Both the position numbers and the translations under genes were made by a program. This document shows positions 8,088 through 15,229 of a stretch of 17,395 bases of DNA, piece after piece. The stretch lies in assembly GCA_964532085.1 (NCBI GenBank), contig CAZHHH010000050.1, positions 1 to 17,395 of the forward strand, read 5' to 3'. Source of the stretch: CAZHHH01 sp964532085 (GTDB taxonomy: Bacteria; Bacteroidota; Bacteroidia; Bacteroidales; Marinilabiliaceae). Within the stretch, counting starts at the first letter, position 1; each line of letters opens with the position of its first letter. The notes under the pieces were generated by a model, which had not been told where the DNA came from, did not search any database, and saw nothing but the letters and a program-made list of their open reading frames with translations.

Positions 8088-9053
8088 ATGAAACATTATT
8101 TAGTGATTATTTTCACATTTTTCTTTGGTGTTATTTACAGCCAAAACAATATAGACTTAAAAAAGCAAGGCTTAGAATATCTTTCCACCGTTGGAAAAAC
8201 AGACTCAGCATTAATTTTACTGCATAAACAAAATAAAATTTCACCAAAAGACAACGAGGTAATTGGTGCAATAGCATTGGGATATTTTCAAAAAAAAGAA
8301 TATAAAAAAGCTATAAAATGGGCTAAGAAAGGAATAAGAAAGAGTCAACTCACCTCGCCTAATGGGTGGATTGCTGGTGCACTGTCATACAATGAACTTA
8401 AAAATTATAAAAAGCGTGACAAATGGCTAGAACAAGGAGTTAAGCAATATCCTACCGACTATCTATTGAGATATTATTTGGCAAAAACACTCTTTCCTAA
8501 AAATTTAAAAAATGCAGAAACAGAACTTTTAAATTCAATATATTTAGAACCATCATTTGTAGAATCTCATTTACTTTTAGGGGAACAGATGTATCAAAAT
8601 GGAGAAAATCTTAAAGCTCTACTGCCTGTTGCCTACTTTTTAGTTTTATATCACGACAGTTATCAAAGCCCCGATTTAGTGGCTGTTATAGAAAATATAT
8701 TTCAAGATTGGAGCAAAATAAAACAAGGAAATAGCAAATCACATCGAGATAATGCTATGAAAATTGACTTTCAGCCACAACCAATCACCGAAAATGAAGA
8801 TAAATATGAATGGATAGTTTCACAATTTGTTAAACTTTTGAAAGAGATGGAAAATGAAGAGTTTATTAAAGTAAATCCATCGTGGGCATTTTATTTAGAC
8901 TTTTTCTCAAATATTTCCAAACAAAATTTTTCAGAACCATTGATTAGACATATACTTTACAGCCGATACCAAGGCGATACAATAGATTGGTTAACCAAAA
9001 ATGGAGAGCAATACAAAGAGATGTTAAATTGGATTGCTCTGTTTATGAATTAA
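8088..9053 (+). CDS. Secreted TPR-repeat protein coupled to the macroglobulin gene
   Basis: The 321-residue protein begins with a signal peptide (1-18) ending in V-I-Y-S before Gln19, a typical Bacteroidota cleavage site, so export to the periplasm is expected. Residues 25-190 form amphipathic helix pairs of the tetratricopeptide type, clearest at 55-88 (I-A-L-G-Y-F-Q-K-K-E-Y-K-K-A), 92-121 and 154-188 (L-E-P-S-F-V-E-S-H-L-L-L-G). After a polar linker (about 210-240), the C-terminal 80 residues (E-W-I-V-S-Q-F-V-K-L-L-K..P-S-W-A-F-Y-L-D-F-F) are helical and aromatic; I do not recognise them. The ATG comes 2 bases after the macroglobulin stop codon, which implies translational coupling and a shared job. 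TPR proteins usually act as binding scaffolds, so a partner or adaptor of the macroglobulin-like protein is the simplest inference. No enzyme motif is visible. Confidence 0.85.
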   Translation: MKHYLVIIFTFFFGVIYSQNNIDLKKQGLEYLSTVGKTDSALILLHKQNKISPKDNEVIGAIALGYFQKKEYKKAIKWAKKGIRKSQLTSPNGWIAGALSYNELKNYKKRDKWLEQGVKQYPTDYLLRYYLAKTLFPKNLKNAETELLNSIYLEPSFVESHLLLGEQMYQNGENLKALLPVAYFLVLYHDSYQSPDLVAVIENIFQDWSKIKQGNSKSHRDNAMKIDFQPQPITENEDKYEWIVSQFVKLLKEMENEEFIKVNPSWAFYLDFFSNISKQNFSEPLIRHILYSRYQGDTIDWLTKNGEQYKEMLNWIALFMN

Positions 9054-9055
9054 TA

Positions 9056-9085
9056 AGTCGAGACACACGGCCTTGCGTCTCGACT
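9056..9085. repeat. GC-rich near-palindrome (REP-like) after the TPR gene
   Basis: Fifteen bases on each side of the centre (9070/9071) pair at 13 positions; the outer 9 bp (AGTCGAGAC 9056-9064 / GTCTCGACT 9077-9085) are perfect. It starts 3 bases after the stop codon. It resembles the GTAGAGACGCAC-type palindromes that I recall recurring between genes in several bacterial genomes, here slightly decayed. It lacks a T-run on either side, so it is a weak terminator at best, but the hairpin could stabilise the 3' end of the operon mRNA. The rest of the 225-bp gap up to 9278 holds no convincing gene. Confidence 0.6.
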
Positions 9086-9223
9086 ATAAATTTTATAACC
9101 CATACTTTACTTTATCAAAAAAATCTAATAATTTTGCCGATAAAATCAAAATAGTAGATGCGCTATTTTTATTCTTCTCCAAGTTATTACAAATAAAAAA
9201 ACACTTTTTTCATTGTAATGCAG

Positions 9224-9247
9224 ATAGAATGCACAGTTGTATTCTAT
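9224..9247. other. Stem-loop upstream of the HIRAN gene
   Basis: A 10-bp stem (9224-9233 ATAGAATGCA / 9238-9247 TGTATTCTAT, one G-U pair) closes a 4-base loop and ends 31 bases before the HIRAN start codon. It could be an operator dyad or a leader hairpin. There is no T-run, so it is not a terminator. Function is not shown. Confidence 0.4.
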
Positions 9248-9278
9248 ATTTATTGCATAACATTTAAAATCAAATATT

Positions 9279-9596
9279 ATGGTAAATAGACACTATTCCA
9301 CTTTTTACATCGCCGGTTTTACATACTGGGATGGGTTGGATGTTTTTAATGAGTTAAAAATAGGCACAACCATAACTCTTGAAGCAGAACCAACCAATGG
9401 ACACGACCCAAATGCGGTAAAAATTCTTTACAAAGGAACTATGTTAGGTTATATTCCAAGAGGCGAGAATGAGCAAATTTCAAAGTTCCTTCAACTTGGT
9501 CATACAGACCTATTTTCTTTGAAAATAAACAGAGTTAATGCCGAAGCACATACAGAAAAGCAAATTTCTGTTACTGTAAGAATTAATAGAAAATAA
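9279..9596 (+). CDS. Stand-alone HIRAN-domain protein
   Basis: At 105 residues the protein is little more than one HIRAN domain, a small beta fold named after HIP116 and Rad5. In eukaryotic HLTF it binds 3' single-stranded DNA ends at stalled forks. Family hallmarks are F-Y-I-A-G-F-T-Y-W-D-G (9-19), the E-P-T-N-G-H-D-P-N-A-V-K-I core (37-49) and L-G-Y-I-P-R (56-61). No helicase, nuclease or other fused domain is present, and neither neighbour is a DNA-repair gene. In bacteria, free HIRAN proteins are usually proposed to sense damaged DNA or to bind nucleic acid, but this is not established. The protein is expected in the cytoplasm; it has no signal peptide. The gene is probably monocistronic: a palindrome and stem-loop lie upstream and a good terminator lies downstream. 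The start at 9279 leaves eight residues before the first conserved strand. Confidence 0.9.
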   Translation: MVNRHYSTFYIAGFTYWDGLDVFNELKIGTTITLEAEPTNGHDPNAVKILYKGTMLGYIPRGENEQISKFLQLGHTDLFSLKINRVNAEAHTEKQISVTVRINRK

Positions 9597-9661
9597 AAGA
9601 CATATGCTAGATTTTCGACTTTATCTCTCGTGTAGAATTTTTATAATCTCTTACAGTTTCT

Positions 9662-9696
9662 AAAAGTCAATCAGGTAATTTTGGTTGACTTTTTTT
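9662..9696 (+). terminator. Rho-independent terminator after the HIRAN gene
   Basis: A 12-bp stem (9662-9673 / 9682-9693, core AGTCAATCA with one T-G pair) and an 8-base loop are followed by a T-run that extends from the right arm (9690-9696). It separates the HIRAN gene from the convergent GH15 gene, whose 3' end is at 9770. Confidence 0.82.
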
Positions 9697-9769
9697 ATTT
9701 TCAAGAGTTTATGTTCAAAGCAATTATAAAAAATTAGATTAAACTGCAATTTGAAAAGCTCATTGATAA

Positions 9770-11587
9770 TTAATGAATTATCTGTAAAAGAAGTTCATCT
9801 TTGCTCAATTTACCACCAGAAAGCTCAATGGCAGTCTCTATAAGTGCTAAATGCGAATATGCTTGTGGAAAATTACCCAACATTCTTTTAGACTCAAAAT
9901 CCAAATCCTCACTAAAAAGACCAAGATGATTAGAATAGCTAATCAATTTTTCAAACTTTTCTATCGCCTCTTCTTTATGTCCAATTTTATATAAACTTTT
10001 AACCAACCAAAAAGAACAAATTGTAAATGCTGAAGAAGGCAATCCAAAATCATCTTCATTTTTATATCTATACATCAATCCTTTATGTTCTAAATCTTTT
10101 TGAATTGACAGCACAGTAGATTTATACTTTGGGTCATCAGCTTCAATAAAACCATAAGATTCCATCAACAAAATTGAGGCATCAAGATCTTCATAGTCAT
10201 AAGCTTGAGTAAAAGATTGCTTTTTATCTGACCATGCTTTAGCATAAATATCTTTCTTTATTTCATCCCTTAAACCAATCCAAGAATCTATAATACTATT
10301 TTGTTGCAAAATTTGTCCTACTTTTATCGCTCTATCTACAGCAACCCAACACAACACTTTACTAAATGTAAAATGTCTATCATTTTCTCTAATTTCCCAA
10401 ATTCCTTTATCAGGTTTTTTCCAATTTTTCTCTACTGCACTAACTATATTCCGAGTTATAGTCCATAACTCCTCACTATGTTCAAGCGAAATAGAAAATA
10501 GATTAAAATGCTGGTAGATAACATCCATTAAAATACCATATATATCATGCTGTTTCTGTTTGTATGCTGCATTTCCTATTCTTACAGGTGCACTATTACA
10601 ATAACCACTCAGATGTGTCAGTTCCTTTTCAGTTAGCTTCTTTTCACCATTAATGCCATACATAATCTGCATCTTCTCATCTTTTTCTGGTAATACATCA
10701 GTAATAAATTTCAGATATCTCTGAGCCATTTTATAGTGGTCAATATCTGTCATTATTTTAACAACCATAGAAGCATCACGTATCCAACAAAAACGATAAT
10801 CCCAATTTCTAACCTCCCCTATTGTCTCTGGTAATGATGTTGTTAAAGCAGCTAAAACAGCACCACTCTTATCATAATTAAGAAGTTTTAAAACTAGAGC
10901 ACTTCTGTTTATCTGCTCATTATAATTAGAGAATTTTGTTGTTCTATCTGCCCAAGTAATCCAATAAGCATTAGTTCTAACAAGTTTCATATAAGACCTA
11001 GCCAAATCTTGTTTCAAAAGTTTTTGATTATAGCTAATAAGGACAAACTGATTCCCCTCAATCTTAACAGGCTGACTATCTGCAATATCTCTAATATTTA
11101 TACTAGAATATAGATATATTGAATCATATTCACCATACTCTGTATAAGATTTAATATAACTTTTGTGAACTTCACTTTTAGTTTTATATTCCCCATATTC
11201 TAATCTGGGATTATATTTGAAACGTACAATTGGTGATCCATATATATGTTTTATATATCTAATTACATCAGGTGGTCTATAATAAGATCCATTATCCATT
11301 TTATAGCGTGGCATAAAATCATGAATTTCAAAACCACCATCATAAGTCATAAATTGAGTTATTAGCACATTAGAATTTTGCTCATATCTTTGAGTTATAG
11401 AAGATTTATTCTCAACCTCTATTTCAAAACTTCCACCTCTATCCTCATCTAAAATTTTAGCAAACACAGAACCAGAATCAAATTTTGGTAAACAGAGCCA
11501 CTCAACTGCACCTTCTTTTGAAATCAAAGCACCACTTCTACAATTGCCTATAACACCATAATCCAACTCTTTTTTACAATCTTTCAT
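9770..11587 (-). CDS. Glycoside hydrolase family 15 protein (glucoamylase/trehalase-like)
   Basis: The 605-residue protein has no signal peptide and should act in the cytoplasm on an alpha-glucoside. It has the two-part architecture of prokaryotic GH15: an N-terminal beta-sandwich (about 1-225, opening with D-Y-G-V-I-G-N-C-R and E-W-L-C-L-P-K-F-D-S) and a C-terminal alpha/alpha barrel. Barrel motifs are N-W-D-Y-R-F-C-W-I-R-D-A (261-272), G-I-W-E-I-R (395-400, E398 the likely general acid), C-W-V-A-V-D-R-A (413-420), F-T-I-C-S-F-W-L-V (521-529) and L-F-S-E-D-L-D-F (557-564, E560 the likely base), then G-N-F-P-Q-A-Y-S-H-L (571-580). GH15 includes glucoamylase and the trehalase of mycobacteria. 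The divergent otsAB gene makes trehalose or a trehalose phosphate likely substrates, but motifs do not settle this. The start at 11587 gives the conserved N-terminus within ten residues. The 185-bp spacer to otsAB suggests shared control. Confidence 0.93.
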   Translation of the reverse strand: MKDCKKELDYGVIGNCRSGALISKEGAVEWLCLPKFDSGSVFAKILDEDRGGSFEIEVENKSSITQRYEQNSNVLITQFMTYDGGFEIHDFMPRYKMDNGSYYRPPDVIRYIKHIYGSPIVRFKYNPRLEYGEYKTKSEVHKSYIKSYTEYGEYDSIYLYSSINIRDIADSQPVKIEGNQFVLISYNQKLLKQDLARSYMKLVRTNAYWITWADRTTKFSNYNEQINRSALVLKLLNYDKSGAVLAALTTSLPETIGEVRNWDYRFCWIRDASMVVKIMTDIDHYKMAQRYLKFITDVLPEKDEKMQIMYGINGEKKLTEKELTHLSGYCNSAPVRIGNAAYKQKQHDIYGILMDVIYQHFNLFSISLEHSEELWTITRNIVSAVEKNWKKPDKGIWEIRENDRHFTFSKVLCWVAVDRAIKVGQILQQNSIIDSWIGLRDEIKKDIYAKAWSDKKQSFTQAYDYEDLDASILLMESYGFIEADDPKYKSTVLSIQKDLEHKGLMYRYKNEDDFGLPSSAFTICSFWLVKSLYKIGHKEEAIEKFEKLISYSNHLGLFSEDLDFESKRMLGNFPQAYSHLALIETAIELSGGKLSKDELLLQIIH

Positions 11588-11618
11588 ATATTATTATTTA
11601 TTAAAAGTTTTTGATAAA

Positions 11619-11644
11619 TTTTGAATTAAATCACTAATTCAAAA
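11619..11644. promoter_or_regulatory. Perfect inverted repeat between the GH15 and otsAB genes, possible operator
   Basis: TTTTGAATTA (11619-11628) and TAATTCAAAA (11635-11644) are exact reverse complements around a 6-base spacer. The site lies 31 bases upstream of the GH15 start codon, in a spacer of very high A+T. It touches the candidate GH15 -7 box at 11641-11648, which would suit a repressor or activator site. A transcript hairpin is the alternative. No regulator gene for it lies nearby. Confidence 0.45.
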
Positions 11645-11669
11645 CATACTAAAATAAAAGAAAAACAAA
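11641..11669 (-). promoter_or_regulatory. Candidate GH15 promoter
   Basis: Read on the - strand, TTTG (11669-11666) is followed after 17 bases by TATGTTTT (11648-11641), a 7/8 match to the core positions of TAnnTTTG. The spacing is shorter than the usual 19-21 bases and the region is T-rich, so this is weak. No comparable match was found in front of otsAB. Confidence 0.25.
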
Positions 11670-11772
11670 GAAAATCCTTAAGAACTCAGTTTTTTTTCAT
11701 AATTTAACATTTACAACATATTTATTATAAATTAAAATAATAAAACATTTTAAAATATAAAAAATACTTATA

Positions 11773-13983
11773 ATGAAAAAATTACATATAGTTTCAAATA
11801 GATTACCCTACAGTATTGACTTTAATGAAGATGAAGACCCTTCGCTAACCCCCAGTGTTGGCGGATTAGCAACTGGAATGAACTCTGTTTATAAAGAATA
11901 TGAAGGTTCATGGATAGGTTGGACAGGTATTGCTAATGATTTACATTCAAAAGAACATTTGAATATCATTAACAAGTTACTTCAAAAAGAGGGTTGTTTA
12001 TCAGTAGATTTATCATCTAAAGAGATTGAAGATTTTTACGAGGGCTTTTGTAACAACACAATTTGGCCACTTTTCCATTATTTTCCACAATATGCTGATT
12101 TTAATCCTCAGCTTTGGGAAGCTTATGTGGAAGTTAATAGGAAGTTTGCCGACAAAACCCTTGAAGTTATAAAAGATAATGAATATTTGTGGGTACACGA
12201 CTATCAGTTAATGCTTGTACCACAAATGGTTAAAGAAGCAAACCCCACAATAAAAATTGGTTTCTTTTTGCATATTCCTTTTCCATCATATGAGATATTT
12301 AGAATTGTTCCATGGAGAGAGCAGTTATTAAATGGCTTGCTAGGAGCTGATTTAATTGGATTTCATACTTATGATTATGAGAGGCATTTTCTAAGTAGCG
12401 TTAGAAGAATTTTAGGATATGATGTTGACTTTAATGAAATACATGTTGATGGTAGAATAATTCTTGCTGACGCTTTTCCAATGGGAATTGATTACAAGAA
12501 ATTTGAAGAGGCAACTTCTAAAATTCATAATAAACATATAAAAGAGCGTTCTGAATCTCATACAGAATTAGAAAAGTATTTTTTAACTGACCCTGAAAGA
12601 AAATTGATTTTGTCAATTGATAGATTAGATTATTCTAAAGGAATACCTAATAGATTAAATGCTTTTAATCGCTTATTAGAAAACAATCCTCAATATCGAG
12701 GTAAAGTATCACTAATCTTATTAGCTGTACCATCTCGTGATCAAGTAATTCATTATCAACTATTAAAAAAAGAGGTAGAAGAGTTAGTTGGTAGCATAAA
12801 TGGATTATATGGAGACATCAACTATACACCTGTATGGTATTTCTATAGAAGTATGCCCTTTGAGAGTCTTATAGAGCTTTATAGCATGAGTGATGTTGCG
12901 CTAATCACCTCTACTAGAGACGGGATGAATTTAGTTGCAAAAGAATATGTAGCTTGCAGGATACACAATAATGGAGTTGTCATAGTTAGTGAAATGGCAG
13001 GAGTTGCAAAAGAGATGGGTGAGGCTATAATTATAAATCCAAATGACGAAGAAGAAGTTGCTAAAGCTTTAGCTCAAGCTCTAGAAATGAGCAAAAAAGA
13101 ACAGAATAAAAGGATGATAGCCTTGAGAGAAAGGATTAAAAGATATAACGTCTTTAGATGGTCTAAAGATTTTGTAGAATCACTTGAGAAAGTTGAAAAA
13201 ATCCAACAAGATTTTCTATCTAAAAAAATAACTTCCAAACTTAGAAATGATATTATATCTAAATATAAAGAATCAAATGAGAGAATTATATTTTTAGATT
13301 ATGATGGGACGCTAATGAAATTTCAATCAGATCCACAAAAAGTCTACCCAGACAAAGAGTTATATAAAATAATTGAAAATTTATCATCTGAACCAAATAA
13401 CAAAGTAGTGATTATTAGTGGAAGAGATAAAGAAACGCTTTCTAAATGGTTTAAAAACAAAAATGTAAATCTCATTTGTGAACATGGTGTTTGGCTTAAA
13501 CGAATTGATGAAGATTGGGAAATGCTTACATACACAACCGATGAATGGAAGCCAATGATAAGGCCAAATCTTGAAAGATATGTTGATAGAACTCCACGAA
13601 CGTTTATTGAAGAGAAAAATTATTCTTTAGTTTGGCACTATAGAAATGCTGACTCCGAGTTAGGTGAACTTAGAGCAAGAGAACTAAAAAATGAACTAAG
13701 AGAATTGATAGCCAATCATAACCTTGAGATAATGGAAGGGAACAAAGTAATAGAAGTGAAAACAGGCGGAATAAATAAAGGAACAGCTGCCAACAAATTC
13801 TTAGTTAATAATAAGCCTGATTTTATTATGGCAATTGGTGACGATTGGACAGATGAATTTTTATTTAAAGAATTACCAAAAGAAGCTATCACAATAAAAG
13901 TAGGAATTAAAGAAACCTTGGCAGAATATAAATTAGAAACTGTTGATTCAGTTAGAAGTTTTTTACAAAAAATGATTATATAA
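11773..13983 (+). CDS. otsAB: Bifunctional trehalose-6-phosphate synthase / phosphatase (OtsA-OtsB fusion)
   Basis: The 736-residue cytoplasmic protein joins both steps of trehalose synthesis: UDP-glucose plus glucose-6-phosphate gives trehalose-6-phosphate, which is then dephosphorylated. The GT20 synthase covers about 1-480. Motifs are S-N-R-L-P (8-12), S-V-G-G-L-A-T-G (28-35), W-I-G-W-T-G (47-52), W-V-H-D-Y-Q-L (140-146), F-F-L-H-I-P-F-P (164-171), G-F-H-T (196-199), D-R-L-D-Y-S-K-G (283-290, R284 and K289 binding phosphates) and D-G-M-N-L-V-A-K-E (383-391). The HAD phosphatase covers about 500-736. It has L-D-Y-D-G-T (nucleophile D509, acid D511), I-S-G-R (548-551), G-G-I-N-K-G (665-670, Lys669) and I-G-D-D-W-T-D-E (688-695, Mg-binding). 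All catalytic residues of both halves are present, so both activities are likely. The start at 11773 is three residues before the first conserved strand. The GH15 gene diverges from it, and a small acidic ORF follows after 9 bases. Confidence 0.97.
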   Translation: MKKLHIVSNRLPYSIDFNEDEDPSLTPSVGGLATGMNSVYKEYEGSWIGWTGIANDLHSKEHLNIINKLLQKEGCLSVDLSSKEIEDFYEGFCNNTIWPLFHYFPQYADFNPQLWEAYVEVNRKFADKTLEVIKDNEYLWVHDYQLMLVPQMVKEANPTIKIGFFLHIPFPSYEIFRIVPWREQLLNGLLGADLIGFHTYDYERHFLSSVRRILGYDVDFNEIHVDGRIILADAFPMGIDYKKFEEATSKIHNKHIKERSESHTELEKYFLTDPERKLILSIDRLDYSKGIPNRLNAFNRLLENNPQYRGKVSLILLAVPSRDQVIHYQLLKKEVEELVGSINGLYGDINYTPVWYFYRSMPFESLIELYSMSDVALITSTRDGMNLVAKEYVACRIHNNGVVIVSEMAGVAKEMGEAIIINPNDEEEVAKALAQALEMSKKEQNKRMIALRERIKRYNVFRWSKDFVESLEKVEKIQQDFLSKKITSKLRNDIISKYKESNERIIFLDYDGTLMKFQSDPQKVYPDKELYKIIENLSSEPNNKVVIISGRDKETLSKWFKNKNVNLICEHGVWLKRIDEDWEMLTYTTDEWKPMIRPNLERYVDRTPRTFIEEKNYSLVWHYRNADSELGELRARELKNELRELIANHNLEIMEGNKVIEVKTGGINKGTAANKFLVNNKPDFIMAIGDDWTDEFLFKELPKEAITIKVGIKETLAEYKLETVDSVRSFLQKMII

Positions 13984-13992
13984 TTAAGACTT

Positions 13993-14145
13993 ATGGATAA
14001 AGAAAAAACAGATACACAAGAAACATCAGACAAGCAAGATGAAAATGAAGAAACAAACGAAGCACCATCTTGTGAAATATCAAGTAATATTGACAAAATA
14101 GATAAATCATTTGAACTTGATGATTCTGATTTTGATAGTTTCTGA
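13993..14145 (+). CDS. Small acidic ORF (50 codons) behind otsAB, in the same frame
   Basis: An ATG 9 bases after the otsAB stop codon opens 50 codons encoding a hydrophilic, disorder-like peptide with 18 Asp/Glu and 5 Lys. It ends in a repeated acidic-aromatic pattern (F-E-L-D-D-S-D-F-D-S-F, 40-50). There is one Cys (C27), no signal peptide and no membrane segment. It is exactly in frame with otsAB, separated only by the stop codon and three sense codons. It may be a separate small protein, a readthrough tail of OtsAB, or a former C-terminal tail cut off by a mutation. The long open frame on the opposite strand here (13716-14174) is its Ser-rich mirror and not convincing. I recognise no family. 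Confidence 0.5.
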   Translation: MDKEKTDTQETSDKQDENEETNEAPSCEISSNIDKIDKSFELDDSDFDSF

Positions 14146-14160
14146 TAAAAGAAGAGTTTG

Positions 14161-14193
14161 TTTATAAAAAACAATTAAAAAATAGTATCTTTA
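14161..14193 (+). promoter_or_regulatory. Candidate promoter for hflKC
   Basis: TATCTTTA (14186-14193) matches TAnnTTTG except for its last base. It lies 21 bases after a TTTA (14161-14164) that is close to the -33 TTTG. Transcription would begin near 14200, leaving a leader of about 35 bases before hflK. The match is imperfect at both boxes. Confidence 0.3.
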
Positions 14194-14235
14194 TAAAGTT
14201 AAAGACCACATAATTTTTCACTTTTAATTTAAAAT

Positions 14236-15225
14236 ATGAGTAATCAACCTTTTATGGGGCAAGAGATGCCACCTATTATTCAAAAAATCATTAAAAATAT
14301 TAAAACAATAACAGTAATCTTCGTTGTTGCTCTGTTTGCTTGGAGTGGTTTATTCCAAGTTGAGCCAGAAGAAGTTGGTATTATTACACGTTTAGGCAAA
14401 TATGTGAGAATGGCCGATCCTGGCTTAAACTTCAAAATTCCTTTTTTTGAAGCAGTTGTAAAAGTTCCAATTGAAAGACAACAAAAGTTGGAATTTGGAT
14501 TCCGCACGAGTGGATATGGTTCTCGTTCAAGCGGACACAAACGTAGTATTGACGATGAGTCTATTATGTTAACAGGTGATTTAAACTTAGCAAATGTTAT
14601 GTGGGTTGTTCAGTTTCGTGTTAATGACCCATACAAATATCTTTTTAAAGTTAAAGAACCAGAACTAACACTTAGAGACATTTCTGAATCATCAATGCGT
14701 CAGATAGTTGGAGACAGAACTGTAAATGAAGTTTTAACTATAGGGCGAACAGAAATAGCACAAAGTGTAAAAGATTTAATTCAAGATTTATGTAACGAAT
14801 ATGAACTTGGTTTAAGAATTGAGCAAGTAGTATTGCAAGACGTTAATCCACCTGAAGAAGTAAAAGCTGCATTTAATGCCGTAAACCAAGCACAACAAGA
14901 GAAAGAAACTCTTATAAACGAAGCTAAATCGGAATATAATAAAGTTGTACCTCGTGCTCACGGTGAGGCTAAAGAAACAGTTGAAAAGGCAGAAGGATAC
15001 GCAATCGCTAGAATTAACACTGCGCAAGGTGAAGCAACTCGTTTTAATCTTCTGTATGGAGAATATATTAAAGCTCCAGAAGTTACAAAACAGAGAATTT
15101 ACCTTGAAACAATGCAAAGAATATTACCAACTTTAGGTAATAAAATCATTACAGACCAAGAGGGAAATAATGTTATTCCACTTTTGCAAATGCAGTTAGA
15201 AAAAGCCAACAAATCAAACAATTAA
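14236..15225 (+). CDS. hflK: HflK, SPFH-domain subunit of the FtsH-modulating membrane complex
   Basis: HflK and HflC form a large cage in the cytoplasmic membrane around the FtsH protease and limit its access to membrane substrates. This 329-residue protein has one N-terminal membrane segment (about 24-40, I-T-V-I-F-V-V-A-L-F-A-W). The SPFH/band-7 start follows: V-E-P-E-E-V-G-I-I-T-R-L-G-K (42-55) and D-P-G-L-N-F-K-I-P-F (61-70). HflK-specific features are the D-E-S-I-M-L-T-G-D-L-N-L-A-N-V block (107-121) and V-V-L-Q-D-V-N-P-P-E-E-V (198-209). They lead into a long Ala/Glu/Lys helix (about 210-285) that stacks with HflC. Compared with the E. coli protein (419 residues) it lacks the Gly-rich N-terminal extension. 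hflC begins 4 bases after its stop codon. No ftsH is in the window. Confidence 0.95.
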   Translation: MSNQPFMGQEMPPIIQKIIKNIKTITVIFVVALFAWSGLFQVEPEEVGIITRLGKYVRMADPGLNFKIPFFEAVVKVPIERQQKLEFGFRTSGYGSRSSGHKRSIDDESIMLTGDLNLANVMWVVQFRVNDPYKYLFKVKEPELTLRDISESSMRQIVGDRTVNEVLTIGRTEIAQSVKDLIQDLCNEYELGLRIEQVVLQDVNPPEEVKAAFNAVNQAQQEKETLINEAKSEYNKVVPRAHGEAKETVEKAEGYAIARINTAQGEATRFNLLYGEYIKAPEVTKQRIYLETMQRILPTLGNKIITDQEGNNVIPLLQMQLEKANKSNN

Positions 15226-15229
15226 GAAA

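Noticed and set aside
9073..9267. Open frame of 64 codons between the TPR and HIRAN genes
   Set aside because: It starts inside the palindrome, is driven by A/T-rich sequence (Phe, Lys, Leu, Ile), shows no motif and contains the stem-loop at 9224-9247. It is most likely non-coding.
9770..11587. Possible loss of catalytic Glu in the GH15 enzyme, because the E-G-A-F type motif reads S-S-A-F (518-521)
   Set aside because: The likely acid and base are E398 (G-I-W-E) and E560 (L-F-S-E-D), both present. The S-S-A-F form is, as I recall, common in Bacteroidota relatives.
13716..14174. 152-codon open frame on the - strand over the end of otsAB
   Set aside because: It overlaps the conserved phosphatase motifs on the other strand. 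Its Ser-rich stretch is the mirror of the acidic ORF codons. There is no family resemblance.
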